From the NCBI GenBank assembly GCA_000720375.1, contig JOAA01000013.1, forward strand, positions 434,001-498,000: a stretch of 64,000 nt of DNA, given 5' to 3'. Both the position numbers and the translations under genes were made by a program. Numbering within the stretch: the first letter of the stretch is position 1; every line of letters starts with the position of its first letter. Shown here piece after piece: positions 43,103 through 52,147 of the stretch. The notes below the pieces were generated by a model. The model made no database searches. It had not been told where the DNA came from and was given only the letters and a program-made list of their open reading frames with translations. The stretch comes from Rhodococcus rhodnii. GTDB taxonomy: Bacteria; Actinomycetota; Actinomycetes; Mycobacteriales; Pseudonocardiaceae.

Positions 43103-45568
43103 TCACCTGCCGGAGGCGTACAGCTGTGCTACCTCAGCGGCGGGCAGTGCCCGGTCGTAGAGGTGCACCTGATCGATCGCACCACGCCAGAAGTCCACCG
43201 GACCTCCGTTGAACTTCGCCCGGCCGATCACCGTGTTGCCCGCGCCCGGGCCGCCGTCACAGGAGTACGCCGTGCCAGCGGGTTGGCCGTCGACGTACAG
43301 CGTCAACGATCCCGCTCGGACATCCCGTACGCCCGCGATGTGGTACCAGCGCCCAGGTTCCGGTGCGACCGGGGCGAGTGCCCGGACACCGGCGAAGCTG
43401 AACGCGAACCGGTTGTCCGCGCCCGAGTACTGCAGGAAGAACGCACTGTTGGTGGGTCCGTCCTGGCTTACCGCGGTGGCGAACCCGCCGAGGCTGTCGA
43501 GTTTCACCCATGCGGCGGCGCTGTAGTTCCCGGCGGTGTCCAGAATGCTGGCACCTGTGTCCACTGTGGACGTGCTGCCGTTGAACTGGACCGCCGTGCC
43601 CGGGTGGCCTTCGGTCCAGGTCGCGTTGGTGAGGGTGGCGTCCTTGGTGCCGACCTCGTCCGCGGTGGTTGTTCCTGTGCCTTCGTTGAAGGGGTAGTAC
43701 GTGATGCCGTCGAGACCCGGCGTGCCAGGACCTGGTTGCGGGCCGCTGCCGGTGCCGTCGGCCTTCTTGATGATCTCGTCGTTGATCGCCTTCACCTGAC
43801 CGAAGTCCATCTTGCGGACTTGCCTGTCGTAGGTGAAGAACCCGTTCACCTCGTGCTCGACATCGGTGATCTGGGTGTAGATCGCCGCGCTGATCCCGCA
43901 CTTCTGCGCCGCGGCCAGCACATCACGCTGGTTCTCCACGTAGCGGCGGGTCAATGTGGCCGAGTCGGGCGTCATCTCGTAGGCGTGGCCCTCGCCGAAC
44001 CACATGTGGCCTTCGACTTCGAGGCCGAACCCGCCGTGTTCACCGTCAGCCGCGACGCGTGTGGCACTCGGCGAAGGCGCCGCCGGGCCGACATAGGCGT
44101 GGTGGTCAAGGATGTCGCCCCGCCCGGAGTCGCCCTTGGACGCACAGCAGTTCACGCCACTGTGCGCGTTCACCAGCCTGCTCGGGTCCTGCCTCTTGAC
44201 CTCGTCGGCGATCCGGCCGGTGGCCGTGCGGTCCCATTCGCCCCAGCCTTCGTTGAACGGCACCCACACCACGACCGACGGGAAGCTCTTATGCTTGTCG
44301 ATCATCGTGTGCATCTCGCGTTCGAACTGCTGCTGCGCGTCGACCGGCGGCAGCTGGTTGGACGTCTTCATCGACGGCATGTCCTGCCACACCAGCAATC
44401 CGAGCTTGTCGGCGTGGTAGTACCACCGGTCCGGCTCCACCTTGATGTGCTTGCGGACCGTGTTGAACCCGAGCACCTTGTGCTGCTCCAGGTCGAACCG
44501 CAGTGCCGAGTCGGTCGGCGCGGTGTGGATGCCGTCCGGCCAGAACCCCTGGTCCAGTGTGGACATCTCGAACAGGATCTTGCCGTTGAGCGTCATCCGC
44601 ATCTTGCCGTCGGCGCCCGGCGCCATGCCGATCTGCCGCATCCCGAAGTACGAGCGGGCCTCGTCGACCGTGCGGTATCCCTTGACCAGCCTGACCTTCA
44701 GGTCGTAGAGGAACGGCGAGTCCGGTGACCACAGCTTCGGATTCGGCACCGGCAGCTTCAACTCGGTGTTCGGCGCGCCGACAACTCGGCCGACTGGCCT
44801 GTTCCGGTCGTAGGCGACGGCCTCGACCAGCAGGCCCCTGGTGTCGCCTTCGATGCGTGGCGTGAGCCGCAGCGTGGAGTCGCTGAGGTTCGGCGTCTGG
44901 TCGAGTTGCGTGATGTTGCTGGACGCCACGGGTTCGAGCCAGACCGTCTGCCAGATTCCGGAGCTGGACGTGTAGAAGATGCCACGGTCGGGCACGTTTC
45001 GTTGTTTTCCAACGGGTTGCCAGGTCGCGTCGGTCAGGTCGGTCACACCGACCACGACTTCCTGCGGACCGCGCCGGTTCAGGGCATCCGTGATGTCCAG
45101 GCTGAACGAGTCGTACCCGCCTCGGTGCGTACCGACCTGGCGGCCGTTCACCCAGATCGTGCTGTCGTAGTCGACGGCACCGAAGTTCAGCTTGACGCGG
45201 TCACCGCGCCAGTTCGGCGGCACTTCGAACGTACGCCGGTACCACATCCGGTCTTCCCGGCGCTGAATTCCGGACAACGCGGACTCGATCGGATACGGCA
45301 CGAGCACCCGTTCCGCCAAGGACTTCCCGATCGGCGGCGCGTCTCCCGCCTTCGCGCCGGCGAACTCCCAGACACCGTTGAGGTTTCGCCAACGGTCTCT
45401 GGTCAGCTGTGGACGTGGGTACTCAGGCAACGCGTTGTTGGGACCGACCTGTTTGGTCCACGGTGTGGTGAGCGGTGGTTTTCCCGGTGTCCACGTCGGC
45501 TCGGCCGACGCGGGAACAGCGGTGATACTCAGGACTAAAGCGGTGAGCAGGATCGAGGTTCTCAACAC
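43103..45568 (-). CDS. Secreted GH2 beta-galactosidase/glucuronidase-like enzyme with LamG domain
   Basis: The 821-residue protein has a signal peptide (LRTSILLTALVLSITAVPASA), a GH2 sugar-binding domain (about 40-210), immunoglobulin-like domain, a TIM barrel (about 315-600) and a C-terminal LamG-type jelly roll (about 645-821). The acid/base Glu lies in VWVPFNEGWGEWD and the nucleophile in the DGEHGGFG segment. GTG 45568 is preferred because GGAGG then lies nine bases upstream; an in-frame TTG at 45577 would touch it. It is the last gene of a sugar ABC transporter operon, so it probably releases galactoside, galactofuranoside or glucuronide units outside the cell for uptake. Exact specificity is unresolved. 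Confidence 0.85.
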   Translation of the reverse strand: MLRTSILLTALVLSITAVPASAEPTWTPGKPPLTTPWTKQVGPNNALPEYPRPQLTRDRWRNLNGVWEFAGAKAGDAPPIGKSLAERVLVPYPIESALSGIQRREDRMWYRRTFEVPPNWRGDRVKLNFGAVDYDSTIWVNGRQVGTHRGGYDSFSLDITDALNRRGPQEVVVGVTDLTDATWQPVGKQRNVPDRGIFYTSSSGIWQTVWLEPVASSNITQLDQTPNLSDSTLRLTPRIEGDTRGLLVEAVAYDRNRPVGRVVGAPNTELKLPVPNPKLWSPDSPFLYDLKVRLVKGYRTVDEARSYFGMRQIGMAPGADGKMRMTLNGKILFEMSTLDQGFWPDGIHTAPTDSALRFDLEQHKVLGFNTVRKHIKVEPDRWYYHADKLGLLVWQDMPSMKTSNQLPPVDAQQQFEREMHTMIDKHKSFPSVVVWVPFNEGWGEWDRTATGRIADEVKRQDPSRLVNAHSGVNCCASKGDSGRGDILDHHAYVGPAAPSPSATRVAADGEHGGFGLEVEGHMWFGEGHAYEMTPDSATLTRRYVENQRDVLAAAQKCGISAAIYTQITDVEHEVNGFFTYDRQVRKMDFGQVKAINDEIIKKADGTGSGPQPGPGTPGLDGITYYPFNEGTGTTTADEVGTKDATLTNATWTEGHPGTAVQFNGSTSTVDTGASILDTAGNYSAAAWVKLDSLGGFATAVSQDGPTNSAFFLQYSGADNRFAFSFAGVRALAPVAPEPGRWYHIAGVRDVRAGSLTLYVDGQPAGTAYSCDGGPGAGNTVIGRAKFNGGPVDFWRGAIDQVHLYDRALPAAEVAQLYASGR

Positions 45569-45589
45569 TTGCGGCAACCTCCGGTTATC

Positions 45590-46609
45590 TCACGTACTTC
45601 GCTCCCGGCCGAGATGGGCACGGCTCAGGTACGCCTGGATGGCGACGACGATGGCCAGGAACGCGCCACTGACCACCGACTGGTAATGCGACGACAACGT
45701 GCCGATCTGATTGATCACGTTCTGGATCACCATCAGCAGCAACACCCCGGCGAGGGTGCCGCCGACGGTTCCCGCGCCGCCGGTGAGCAGAGTTCCTCCG
45801 ATCACCACTGCGGCAATGGCATCGAGCTCGAACCCGACGCCGACGATGGTCACGCCGGACGCCGAGTACGCCGCTGCCAGCGCACCGGACAACCCGGCCA
45901 GCAGGCCACTTCCGGTGTAGAGCCACATCGTGCGCCGGGCGACGGGCAGCCCCATCAGCCGCGCGGCTTCGGCACTGCCGCCGATCGCCAGCACCGAGTG
46001 ACCGAATCTGGTGCGCTGCAAGACAAGCACACCGAGTACGAAAAGGACGATCACGATCCACACCGGATATCCGAAGCCCAGGAACGTGCCTTGGCCAAGC
46101 TGGGTGAGGAACGCGTCACGTGGCATGAGCCGGGTGTTGGCTCCTTCGTCGGTGATCGCCAGCAGGAGCCCTCTCGCGCCGAGCAAGGTGGCGAGGGTGA
46201 CGATGAACGGAGCCAACCGTCCATATGCGACCAAGGCGCCGTTGAGCAGGCCGATTCCGCCGCACACCACCAAGGGAAGGAGGATTCCGACCAAGCTGCC
46301 CCACTGGATTCCCAGTGCGGCCAGGACACCGCCGAGCGCGTACACCGAACCGACCGATAGGTCGATCCCGCCGGAGATGATCACGAACGTCATGCCGAGT
46401 GCGACGATGGCCAGGAACGAACTCTGCATCGCGATGTTCCTGGCGTTGTCCACGGTCGCGAAGGAGTCGAACGCGAACGTCGACACCACCACGATCAACG
46501 CGAGCACGACCAGCGAGCCTCTTCGTTGGACGAGCCCGGCGATCCACTGTCGTTTGGTGAGGCCTTTCTCCACAGTGGCCACTTCGGTTTTGTCGGTCAC
46601 GACGGTCAC
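45590..46609 (-). CDS. Sugar ABC transporter permease (RbsC/YjfF type), second permease
   Basis: A 339-residue permease of the BPD_transp_2 family with about nine or ten membrane helices and the family motif GGIDLSVGSVYALGGVLAALG, plus GNRHSVLAIGGSAEAARL-like EAA-loop sequence near GHSVLAIGG. It partners the preceding permease to form a heterodimer, as in the galactofuranose importer YtfT-YjfF. The start overlaps the previous gene by GTGA. It is followed after about 20 bases by the GH2 gene. Confidence 0.9.
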   Translation of the reverse strand: MTVVTDKTEVATVEKGLTKRQWIAGLVQRRGSLVVLALIVVVSTFAFDSFATVDNARNIAMQSSFLAIVALGMTFVIISGGIDLSVGSVYALGGVLAALGIQWGSLVGILLPLVVCGGIGLLNGALVAYGRLAPFIVTLATLLGARGLLLAITDEGANTRLMPRDAFLTQLGQGTFLGFGYPVWIVIVLFVLGVLVLQRTRFGHSVLAIGGSAEAARLMGLPVARRTMWLYTGSGLLAGLSGALAAAYSASGVTIVGVGFELDAIAAVVIGGTLLTGGAGTVGGTLAGVLLLMVIQNVINQIGTLSSHYQSVVSGAFLAIVVAIQAYLSRAHLGRERST

Positions 46610-47580
46610 CCCGCACCTCCGGCAAAGCGAGGCCGCTGCAACAGTACGGCGACAACGATGATCGCCGCCTGCACGATGAGCGCGATGGACGTCGGCAGAT
46701 TGTTCTTGATCAAGGTCGCCGAGATCAGCTGCATCAGCAGCGCACCGGCGACCGTACCGAGAATCCTGACTCGGCCACCGTTCAGCGGAGTTCCGCCGAC
46801 GACCACAGCAGTGATCGCGGACAATTCAGCCAGCTGCCCGATGGCCGACGGATCGGAAGCGGTGAGCCTGGCTGTCGCGACGATTCCCGCGATCGCCGCG
46901 AGCACGCCGCTGATGACGTAGGTGACGATCAGGATCCGTCTCACGGGCAGACCGGCCAGCACACTGGCCGACCGGTTGCCGCCAACGGCGACCAATTGTC
47001 GCCCGAAAGTGGTGTACCGGACCAGAAACCCGACCACCAGCGTGAGACACGCGGCGATCAACACCACGATCGGAATCCCGAGCACGTCCCCGGATCCCAT
47101 TTCGAGCAGCACAGGATTCCGGATGTCCTTGAGCCGCCCGTCGGCCAGGACCAATGCGAGCCCTCGCCCACCAACGAGCAGGGCGAGCGTCGCGACGATC
47201 GGCTGAATGCCCACGACGGCAACGAGTGTTCCGCTGAACACGCCACAGAGTGCACCGCCTAGCAGAGCCACAACGATGGCGGGCATGAGGCCGTAGCCGA
47301 GGTAGAGCGGGAGGAGCGCGGCTGCGAGGGCCATTACCGAGCCGACCGAGAGGTCGACGCCTTCGGTGCCGATGACCAGGGCCATGCCGAGGGCGGCGAT
47401 GAGGATCGGCGTGACTTGGACGAGCTGGGTGTTGAGGTTGGCGAGGGTGGCGAAGTTCTCGGTGAAGACGAGGTTGTAGAGGATCAGGATGCCGAGGGCT
47501 GCGTAGACGCCGTAGTCGCGGAGCCGCCGGGTGGCTGGTGGTTGAGCAGTGGAGAGAGTGGTGACGGTCGTTTCAGCCAT
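46606..47580 (-). CDS. Sugar ABC transporter permease (YtfT type), first permease
   Basis: A 324-residue BPD_transp_2 permease with EGVDLSVGSVMALAAALLPL, VVGIQPIVATLALLVGGRG and FGRQLVAVGGNRSASVLAGLPV. ATG 47580 is preferred since GGAAGGTGG directly precedes it; a GTG nine bases earlier overlaps that site. Unlike the other junctions of the operon, the gap to the ATPase gene (about 160 bases) is large and flanked by a 25-base duplication, suggesting that an insertion split an originally overlapping junction. Confidence 0.9.
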   Translation of the reverse strand: MAETTVTTLSTAQPPATRRLRDYGVYAALGILILYNLVFTENFATLANLNTQLVQVTPILIAALGMALVIGTEGVDLSVGSVMALAAALLPLYLGYGLMPAIVVALLGGALCGVFSGTLVAVVGIQPIVATLALLVGGRGLALVLADGRLKDIRNPVLLEMGSGDVLGIPIVVLIAACLTLVVGFLVRYTTFGRQLVAVGGNRSASVLAGLPVRRILIVTYVISGVLAAIAGIVATARLTASDPSAIGQLAELSAITAVVVGGTPLNGGRVRILGTVAGALLMQLISATLIKNNLPTSIALIVQAAIIVVAVLLQRPRFAGGAG

Positions 47581-47765
47581 CGCCGCCACCTTCCGCCAGG
47601 ATCACCGCGGCCTGGAGGTCCCCGCGACGAAGCCTCACAGTGGACTCAGGTGCCAAGACCGTTGTTTCGGCAATCGCCCTCCGCCCTCGGGCACCGCGGC
47701 CACCAAGCCTCCGCGCCAAACCAGGCCGCATGACCACCGATTCAGCCATCGCCGCCACCTTCCGC
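47572..47765. repeat. 25-bp direct repeats bounding a 144-bp insert in the ABC operon
   Basis: TTCAGCCATCGCCGCCACCT followed by TCCGC occurs identically at 47572-47596 and 47741-47765. On the minus strand each copy encodes the same LAEGGGDG-stop / MAAMAE-start junction: the right copy ends the ATPase gene, the left copy starts the permease gene. The DNA between encodes a 61-codon frame (47573-47758) starting MAAMAESVV and ending LAEGGGDG, with no recognised product. It looks like a local duplication at the gene junction. Confidence 0.7.
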
Positions 47766-49268
47766 GAGTGCCGCGATCAGCTTCTGCTCGGTCACGTCCG
47801 CACCTCTCAGTTCCGCGACCACTCGGCCTTCCCTGAGCACCACGATCGAGTCCGAGCCCTCGACGACCTCCTCGAACTCCGAGGAGATCAGCACGACGCC
47901 GAGCCCTTCCGCGGCCAGCTCCCCCACCAAGGCCTGAACTTCCGCCTTGGCGCCGACGTCGATGCCACGCGTGGGCTCGTCCAGGAGCAGCACCTTGGGC
48001 TCCCGGCACAGCAGCCTGGCCAAAAGCACCTTCTGCTGATTCCCGCCGGACAGCTCGCCCACCTTCTGGTCCGGGCTCGATGCCTTGATACGCAACCTCT
48101 TCATGAACTTGTCCACAATGGCGTCCTGACGTTTCCGAGACACCAGGCCACCCGCGGACAACCGAGGCAACGCCGCCAGCACGATGTTCTCCCGGACCGA
48201 CAGATCCGGCAGGACTCCGTCCGACTTGCGGTCCTCCGGCAACAACACCACGCCCGAGCGCATTGCCGCAGCGACCGACCCAGTACGCACCTTCTTGCCA
48301 GCAACCGTGACGGTCCCGGCGTCGACGGGCAACGAGCCCGCCATCGCCCGGACGGTCTCGCTGCGTCCAGCACCGAGCAGGCCACCCAAGCCGACTATCT
48401 CGCCTGGCCTGACCGTCACGTCCACCCCGTGCAGCCGGTGTTGGCTGGTCAGGCCTCGTGCGGCGAGGACTGGGGTTTCCATTGCCTCGGTTGGCGTGGA
48501 GTCGAACTTGGTCGTGCCCTCGCGTTCAATCTGTTCGAGGTCACGGCCGAGCATCAGCGCGACAAGCTCCAGCCTGGACAGCGAAGCCAACGGGCCACTG
48601 TGGACCTTCCGGCCGTCCCGGAGAACCGTTACCGAGGAACAGATTCGGTACAGCTCGTCCAGCCGATGACTGACGTACAGCACTGCCGCGCCATCGGCAC
48701 GGACACGGTTGATGATCTCGAACAACGTGTCGACCTCGCGCGGTTCGAGCGACGAGGTCGGCTCGTCCAGGATCACGACCTGGGCATTGGTGGCCGCCGC
48801 CCGAGCGACGGCCACCATCTGCCGGACACCCGCGCCCAACGTCCGCAGCGGCAGGGTGACGTCCACGTCGACGCCATAGGACTCAAGCAGTTTGGCCGCG
48901 GCGGTGTTCATCGCTTTGAAGTCCATCAGCCCGAACCGCTTCCGTGGTTCGCGGCCTAGGAACAGGTTGCTGGCCACCGACATCAGCGGCACCAGGTTGA
49001 TCTCCTGGTACACCGTGCTGATCCCGGCATGCTGCGCGTCGAGCGGACGGCCGAACCGGACCGGTTCGCCCCGGAAGAACAACTCGCCGCTGTCCGGGGG
49101 GTACACCCCGGTCAGCACCTTGATCAGCGTCGACTTCCCCGCGCCGTTCTCGCCGACCAAGGCGTGCACTTCGCCCGGCGACAACGTCAGGTCCACATCG
49201 GACAACGCGACCACGCCGGGGAACCGCTTGCCGATCGCACGCGCGTCGAGCAGGACGTCCTCGGTCAT
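47742..49268 (-). CDS. Sugar ABC transporter ATP-binding protein (two NBDs)
   Basis: The 508-residue protein contains two tandem ABC domains as in RbsA/YtfR/MglA. The first has Walker A GENGAGKSTLIKVL near 38-51, a degenerate signature LGAGVRQMVAVARA and Walker B VILDEPTSSL. The second has GLGGLLGAGRSETVRAM, signature LSGGNQQKVLLARLL and LLLDEPTRGIDVG. The start overlaps the binding-protein stop by one base (TGATG). It energises import of the sugar recognised by the upstream lipoprotein. Confidence 0.95.
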   Translation of the reverse strand: MTEDVLLDARAIGKRFPGVVALSDVDLTLSPGEVHALVGENGAGKSTLIKVLTGVYPPDSGELFFRGEPVRFGRPLDAQHAGISTVYQEINLVPLMSVASNLFLGREPRKRFGLMDFKAMNTAAAKLLESYGVDVDVTLPLRTLGAGVRQMVAVARAAATNAQVVILDEPTSSLEPREVDTLFEIINRVRADGAAVLYVSHRLDELYRICSSVTVLRDGRKVHSGPLASLSRLELVALMLGRDLEQIEREGTTKFDSTPTEAMETPVLAARGLTSQHRLHGVDVTVRPGEIVGLGGLLGAGRSETVRAMAGSLPVDAGTVTVAGKKVRTGSVAAAMRSGVVLLPEDRKSDGVLPDLSVRENIVLAALPRLSAGGLVSRKRQDAIVDKFMKRLRIKASSPDQKVGELSGGNQQKVLLARLLCREPKVLLLDEPTRGIDVGAKAEVQALVGELAAEGLGVVLISSEFEEVVEGSDSIVVLREGRVVAELRGADVTEQKLIAALAEGGGDG

Positions 49269-50359
49269 CAGTACGAGTTGCCCAGCTCGGCCGCCGCGTT
49301 GTCCTTGCTGTACAGCTTGTCGCTGATCACCACGTTCTGCTGGACCGGCTGTCCACTCAGGAACGACTGCAGCGTCTGGAAAGCCAGCGGGCCGAACCGG
49401 GGGTTGGATTCCACGACCGCGTACAGCTCGCCGTCAGTGACCTTCTGAACAGCGTTACGGGTGCCGTCGATCGACACGAGCTGGATGTCCGTCCCCGGTT
49501 TCTTCCCAGCGCTGCGCAAGGCGACCAACGCGCCAAGGGCCATTTCGTCGTTCTCCGCGTAGACCCCGTTGATGTCCGGCTGGGCCTGGATGATCTGTTC
49601 CATCACCTGCTGCCCCTTCTCCCTGGCGAAGTCACCGGTCTGCTGGGCCACCACCTGGATGTCCGGCGCCGAGGCCTTGAGCTCGTCGACGAACCCGTTG
49701 GTCCGGTCGGTGGTGACGTTGTTACCGGACGCGCCGAGCAGGATCGCGACTTTGCCCTTGTTGCCAAGGGCTTTGGCCATCTGCTGCGCGGCCCGCTTGC
49801 CCTGCTCGACGAAGTTCGAGCCGAGGAAGGCCACGTAGTCCTTGCACGGCGTGGAATTCACCTTGCGGTCGATGGTCAGTACCGGGATGTTCTTGGCCCG
49901 CGCGGCCGCGAGCGCCGGTTCAAGACCGTCGGAGTTCAGCGGTGCGACGACCAACGCCTGCGCACCCTTGTTGATCATGTCCTGGATGTCCGAGATCTGC
50001 TTGCTCAGCTGCGAGTTCGCGTTCGTCGTCAGCAGCTGTTTCACGCCGACGCGGGCGGCTTCGTCCTTGATCGACTGTGTCTCGGCGATCCGGAACGGGT
50101 TGGCTTCCTTTTCGGACTGGGAAAAACCGACGATGGCGTTCTTCAGATCGGTTTGTGCGCCACCGTACTGGGAAAGTGTGCAGGTCGGGCCGCCCGCGGC
50201 CGGGGCGACGGGAGCTTGCGCTCCGCCGGTGCCCTGCGTCGGCGGGGTGGCCGCTTCCTCGGATTTGGCGCATCCGGCCAGGATCAGCGCAACACCGCAG
50301 AGGCTCGCACCGAAGATCCGGCCTAAGTGGACTGGACGGGACAGGTTGGCGGCGGGCAT
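49268..50359 (-). CDS. Sugar-binding lipoprotein of the ABC transporter (YtfQ-like)
   Basis: The 363-residue protein has a lipoprotein signal (GVALILAGC, Cys about 25) and a type 1 periplasmic sugar-binding fold: KNAIVGFSQSEKEANPFRIAET, DMINKGAQALVVAPLNSDGLEPALAAARAKNIPVLTIDR and ANPDINGVYAENDEMALGALVALRSAG-like hinge strands. Sequence features fit the galactofuranose/galactoside YtfQ group better than ribose proteins. ATG 50359 follows AGGAG by seven bases; earlier in-frame starts lie in the operator region. First gene of the operon with ATPase, two permeases and GH2. Confidence 0.9.
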   Translation of the reverse strand: MPAANLSRPVHLGRIFGASLCGVALILAGCAKSEEAATPPTQGTGGAQAPVAPAAGGPTCTLSQYGGAQTDLKNAIVGFSQSEKEANPFRIAETQSIKDEAARVGVKQLLTTNANSQLSKQISDIQDMINKGAQALVVAPLNSDGLEPALAAARAKNIPVLTIDRKVNSTPCKDYVAFLGSNFVEQGKRAAQQMAKALGNKGKVAILLGASGNNVTTDRTNGFVDELKASAPDIQVVAQQTGDFAREKGQQVMEQIIQAQPDINGVYAENDEMALGALVALRSAGKKPGTDIQLVSIDGTRNAVQKVTDGELYAVVESNPRFGPLAFQTLQSFLSGQPVQQNVVISDKLYSKDNAAAELGNSY

Positions 50360-50417
50360 GGGCCGACTCCTCATTGAGACAGGGCGAACACGCTCGGCGA
50401 GCACGTTACATCGTTGG

Positions 50418-50429
50418 TACAACGTTGTA
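50418..50429. promoter_or_regulatory. LacI-family operator
   Basis: TACAACGTTGTA is a perfect 12-bp palindrome with the central CG of LacI-type operators. It sits between the divergent sugar operon (start 50359) and the lacI-like gene (start about 50456), so it can control both. Confidence 0.7.
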
Positions 50430-50455
50430 AATACGCTCGTTCTTGCTACCCTCAG

Positions 50456-51454
50456 GTGGTGGCAACGCTGAAGGACGTGGCCGAACTGGCCGGTGTGTCG
50501 GTCAAGACGGTGTCGAACGTCGTGAACGGTTATTCCTTTGTGAAGCCGGAGAACGAGCGCAAGGTCCGTGAGGCGTTGGCCGCCACCGGATACAAGCCGA
50601 ACGTCGGCGCGCGCAACCTGCGCCGCGGCCGGACCGGCTTCATCGCGCTGATGGTTCCCGAGCTGAGCATCCCCTACTTCGGCGAGCTCGCCGGCGGCGT
50701 GATCACCGCGGCGCACACGCACGACTGGAGCGTGCTGATCGAGCAGACCCAGGGGTTACGCGATCCCGAGGTCTCCACGCTGGCCTCGCTCGGACCGCAC
50801 ATGGTCGACGGCGCGATCATCAGCCCGGAAGCGCTGCACACCGAGGACTTCACCCAGAACCCGACCGGTGTGCCGATGGTCCTGCTCGGCGAGCACGCGC
50901 TGGACGTGCCCATCGACCACGTCGGGATCGACAACGTGCAGGCCGCGCGGCTCGCTGTGCGGCACCTGATCTCGCTGGGACGGACACGGATCGCGGTCAT
51001 CGGCCAGAACCCCAGCCGTGGCACGGCCACCCAGCGACTCGCGGGATATCACTCCGCCTTGACCGAGGCCGGGTTGCCGTGCCCGCCTGAGTTCATCGCC
51101 CCTGCCACGCGCTACCACCACCGCGACGGCGCCGAGGCGATGGCGCGGTTGCTGGCGTTGCCCAAGCCGCCCGACGCCGTGTTCTGCTTCAACGACATGC
51201 TCGCCCACGGCGCCGTGCGCGCCGCTGCCGAACGTGGATACCATGTGCCACAAGACATTGCGGTCGTCGGGTTCGACAATACCGAGCACAGCGCGTACAG
51301 CTTGCCATCACTGACCACCATCGCACCCGACAAGGCCTCGCTCGCCAAAGCCGCCGTCGACCTCGTGCACCAACGTGCGAGCGGGGACACAAGCCCTGCT
51401 CAGGACGTACAAATCCCGTTCACCCTTGAGGTGCGGGAGAGCACGACCGGTTAG
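50456..51454 (+). CDS. LacI-family repressor of the sugar operon
   Basis: A 332-residue LacI-type regulator: helix-turn-helix ATLKDVAELAGVSVKTVSNVVNG (about 3-25), hinge RKVREALAATGYKPNVGARNLRRGRTG, then a sugar-binding domain (IALMVPELSIPYFGELAGGVI, VGIDNVQAARLAVRHLISLGRTRIAVIG, DAVFCFNDMLAHGAVRAAAERG). Two in-frame GTG codons (50456 and 50459) are possible; neither has a strong Shine-Dalgarno, and an upstream ATG at 50414 would run through the operator. Divergent from the transporter operon it presumably represses until sugar binds. Confidence 0.9.
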   Translation: MVATLKDVAELAGVSVKTVSNVVNGYSFVKPENERKVREALAATGYKPNVGARNLRRGRTGFIALMVPELSIPYFGELAGGVITAAHTHDWSVLIEQTQGLRDPEVSTLASLGPHMVDGAIISPEALHTEDFTQNPTGVPMVLLGEHALDVPIDHVGIDNVQAARLAVRHLISLGRTRIAVIGQNPSRGTATQRLAGYHSALTEAGLPCPPEFIAPATRYHHRDGAEAMARLLALPKPPDAVFCFNDMLAHGAVRAAAERGYHVPQDIAVVGFDNTEHSAYSLPSLTTIAPDKASLAKAAVDLVHQRASGDTSPAQDVQIPFTLEVRESTTG

Positions 51455-51602
51455 CTTTGGTAAAGTGGTCTTTACGGAGGGGAGTACCCACCCGGCCGAG
51501 ATTCGTCAGTACGGCGTCCCCAGCGGCGACCCGGTCTCGGCGCCACAGGTTCAGCGTGGTTGGGGAGACCTTCGGTTCGAGCAAGAACCGGAAGGGATTC
51601 GA

Positions 51603-52013
51603 ATGCGTTCTACCAAGCGGTTGTTGGCTGGTGTCCTCGGCGGCGGTGCGTTGATCGTCGCACTGACCGGGTGCGGAGCCCTCCAGGAGGCGCAGCAGAC
51701 CGCGGAGGGCGTCAGCAACGCAGCCTCCACCGCCCAGGTGTGCGTCGAGGCGCTCAGGATAGCCGCGTTCAACCCGGACACCGCCAACCCGGACGCCGCT
51801 GTTCAGGGCGCACAGGATGCCGGCAAGAAGCTGGAAGACCTCGCGGCGAAGGCGACCGACACCAACGTCGACAAGGCGCTGAACGACCTGGCCACGACCA
51901 TGACCCAGACCACGGTCGCCGACCTGGCCAACGGCCCGGCCAACTGGCTCAAGACCAAGGCGGACCAGGTGGCCGCGCTGACCAAGGCCTGCGGTGGTGG
52001 CGGCGGCAACTGA
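51603..52013 (+). CDS. Small secreted lipoprotein
   Basis: The 136-residue protein has a lipoprotein signal (LLAGVLGGGALIVALTGC, Cys24) and a short helical mature part with two more Cys (VCVEALRI and LTKACGG) and a Gly-rich end. No family is recognised; such bacteriophage-like or stress-induced helical lipoproteins are common in actinomycetes. GGAAGGGA lies six bases before the ATG. A small inverted repeat TAAAG-4-CTTTA at 51461-51474 precedes it by about 130 bases and may belong to its promoter. It is followed by a strong terminator. Confidence 0.75.
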   Translation: MRSTKRLLAGVLGGGALIVALTGCGALQEAQQTAEGVSNAASTAQVCVEALRIAAFNPDTANPDAAVQGAQDAGKKLEDLAAKATDTNVDKALNDLATTMTQTTVADLANGPANWLKTKADQVAALTKACGGGGGN

Positions 52014-52027
52014 CCCTGCTCACCGAC

Positions 52028-52066
52028 TGAGAAGCGGGCGCCCCAGCGCGGGGCGCCCGCTTCTCA
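52028..52066 (+). terminator. Strong hairpin terminator after the lipoprotein gene
   Basis: A 17-base perfect stem (52028-52044 with 52050-52066, core GAAGCGGGCGCCCC) closes a 5-base loop. Little T-run follows, as is common in actinomycetes. Confidence 0.8.
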
Positions 52067-52147
52067 TAAGGCCACCAAAGCGCCGGGGTCGTCGAAAAAG
52101 GACTGTCCACATTAAGCAGTGCGACAGTTACGTCTGGAGAACCGCCG

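Noticed and set aside
43163..44728. 521-codon forward reading frame
   Set aside because: Antisense to the GH2 gene; Arg/Val-rich shadow.
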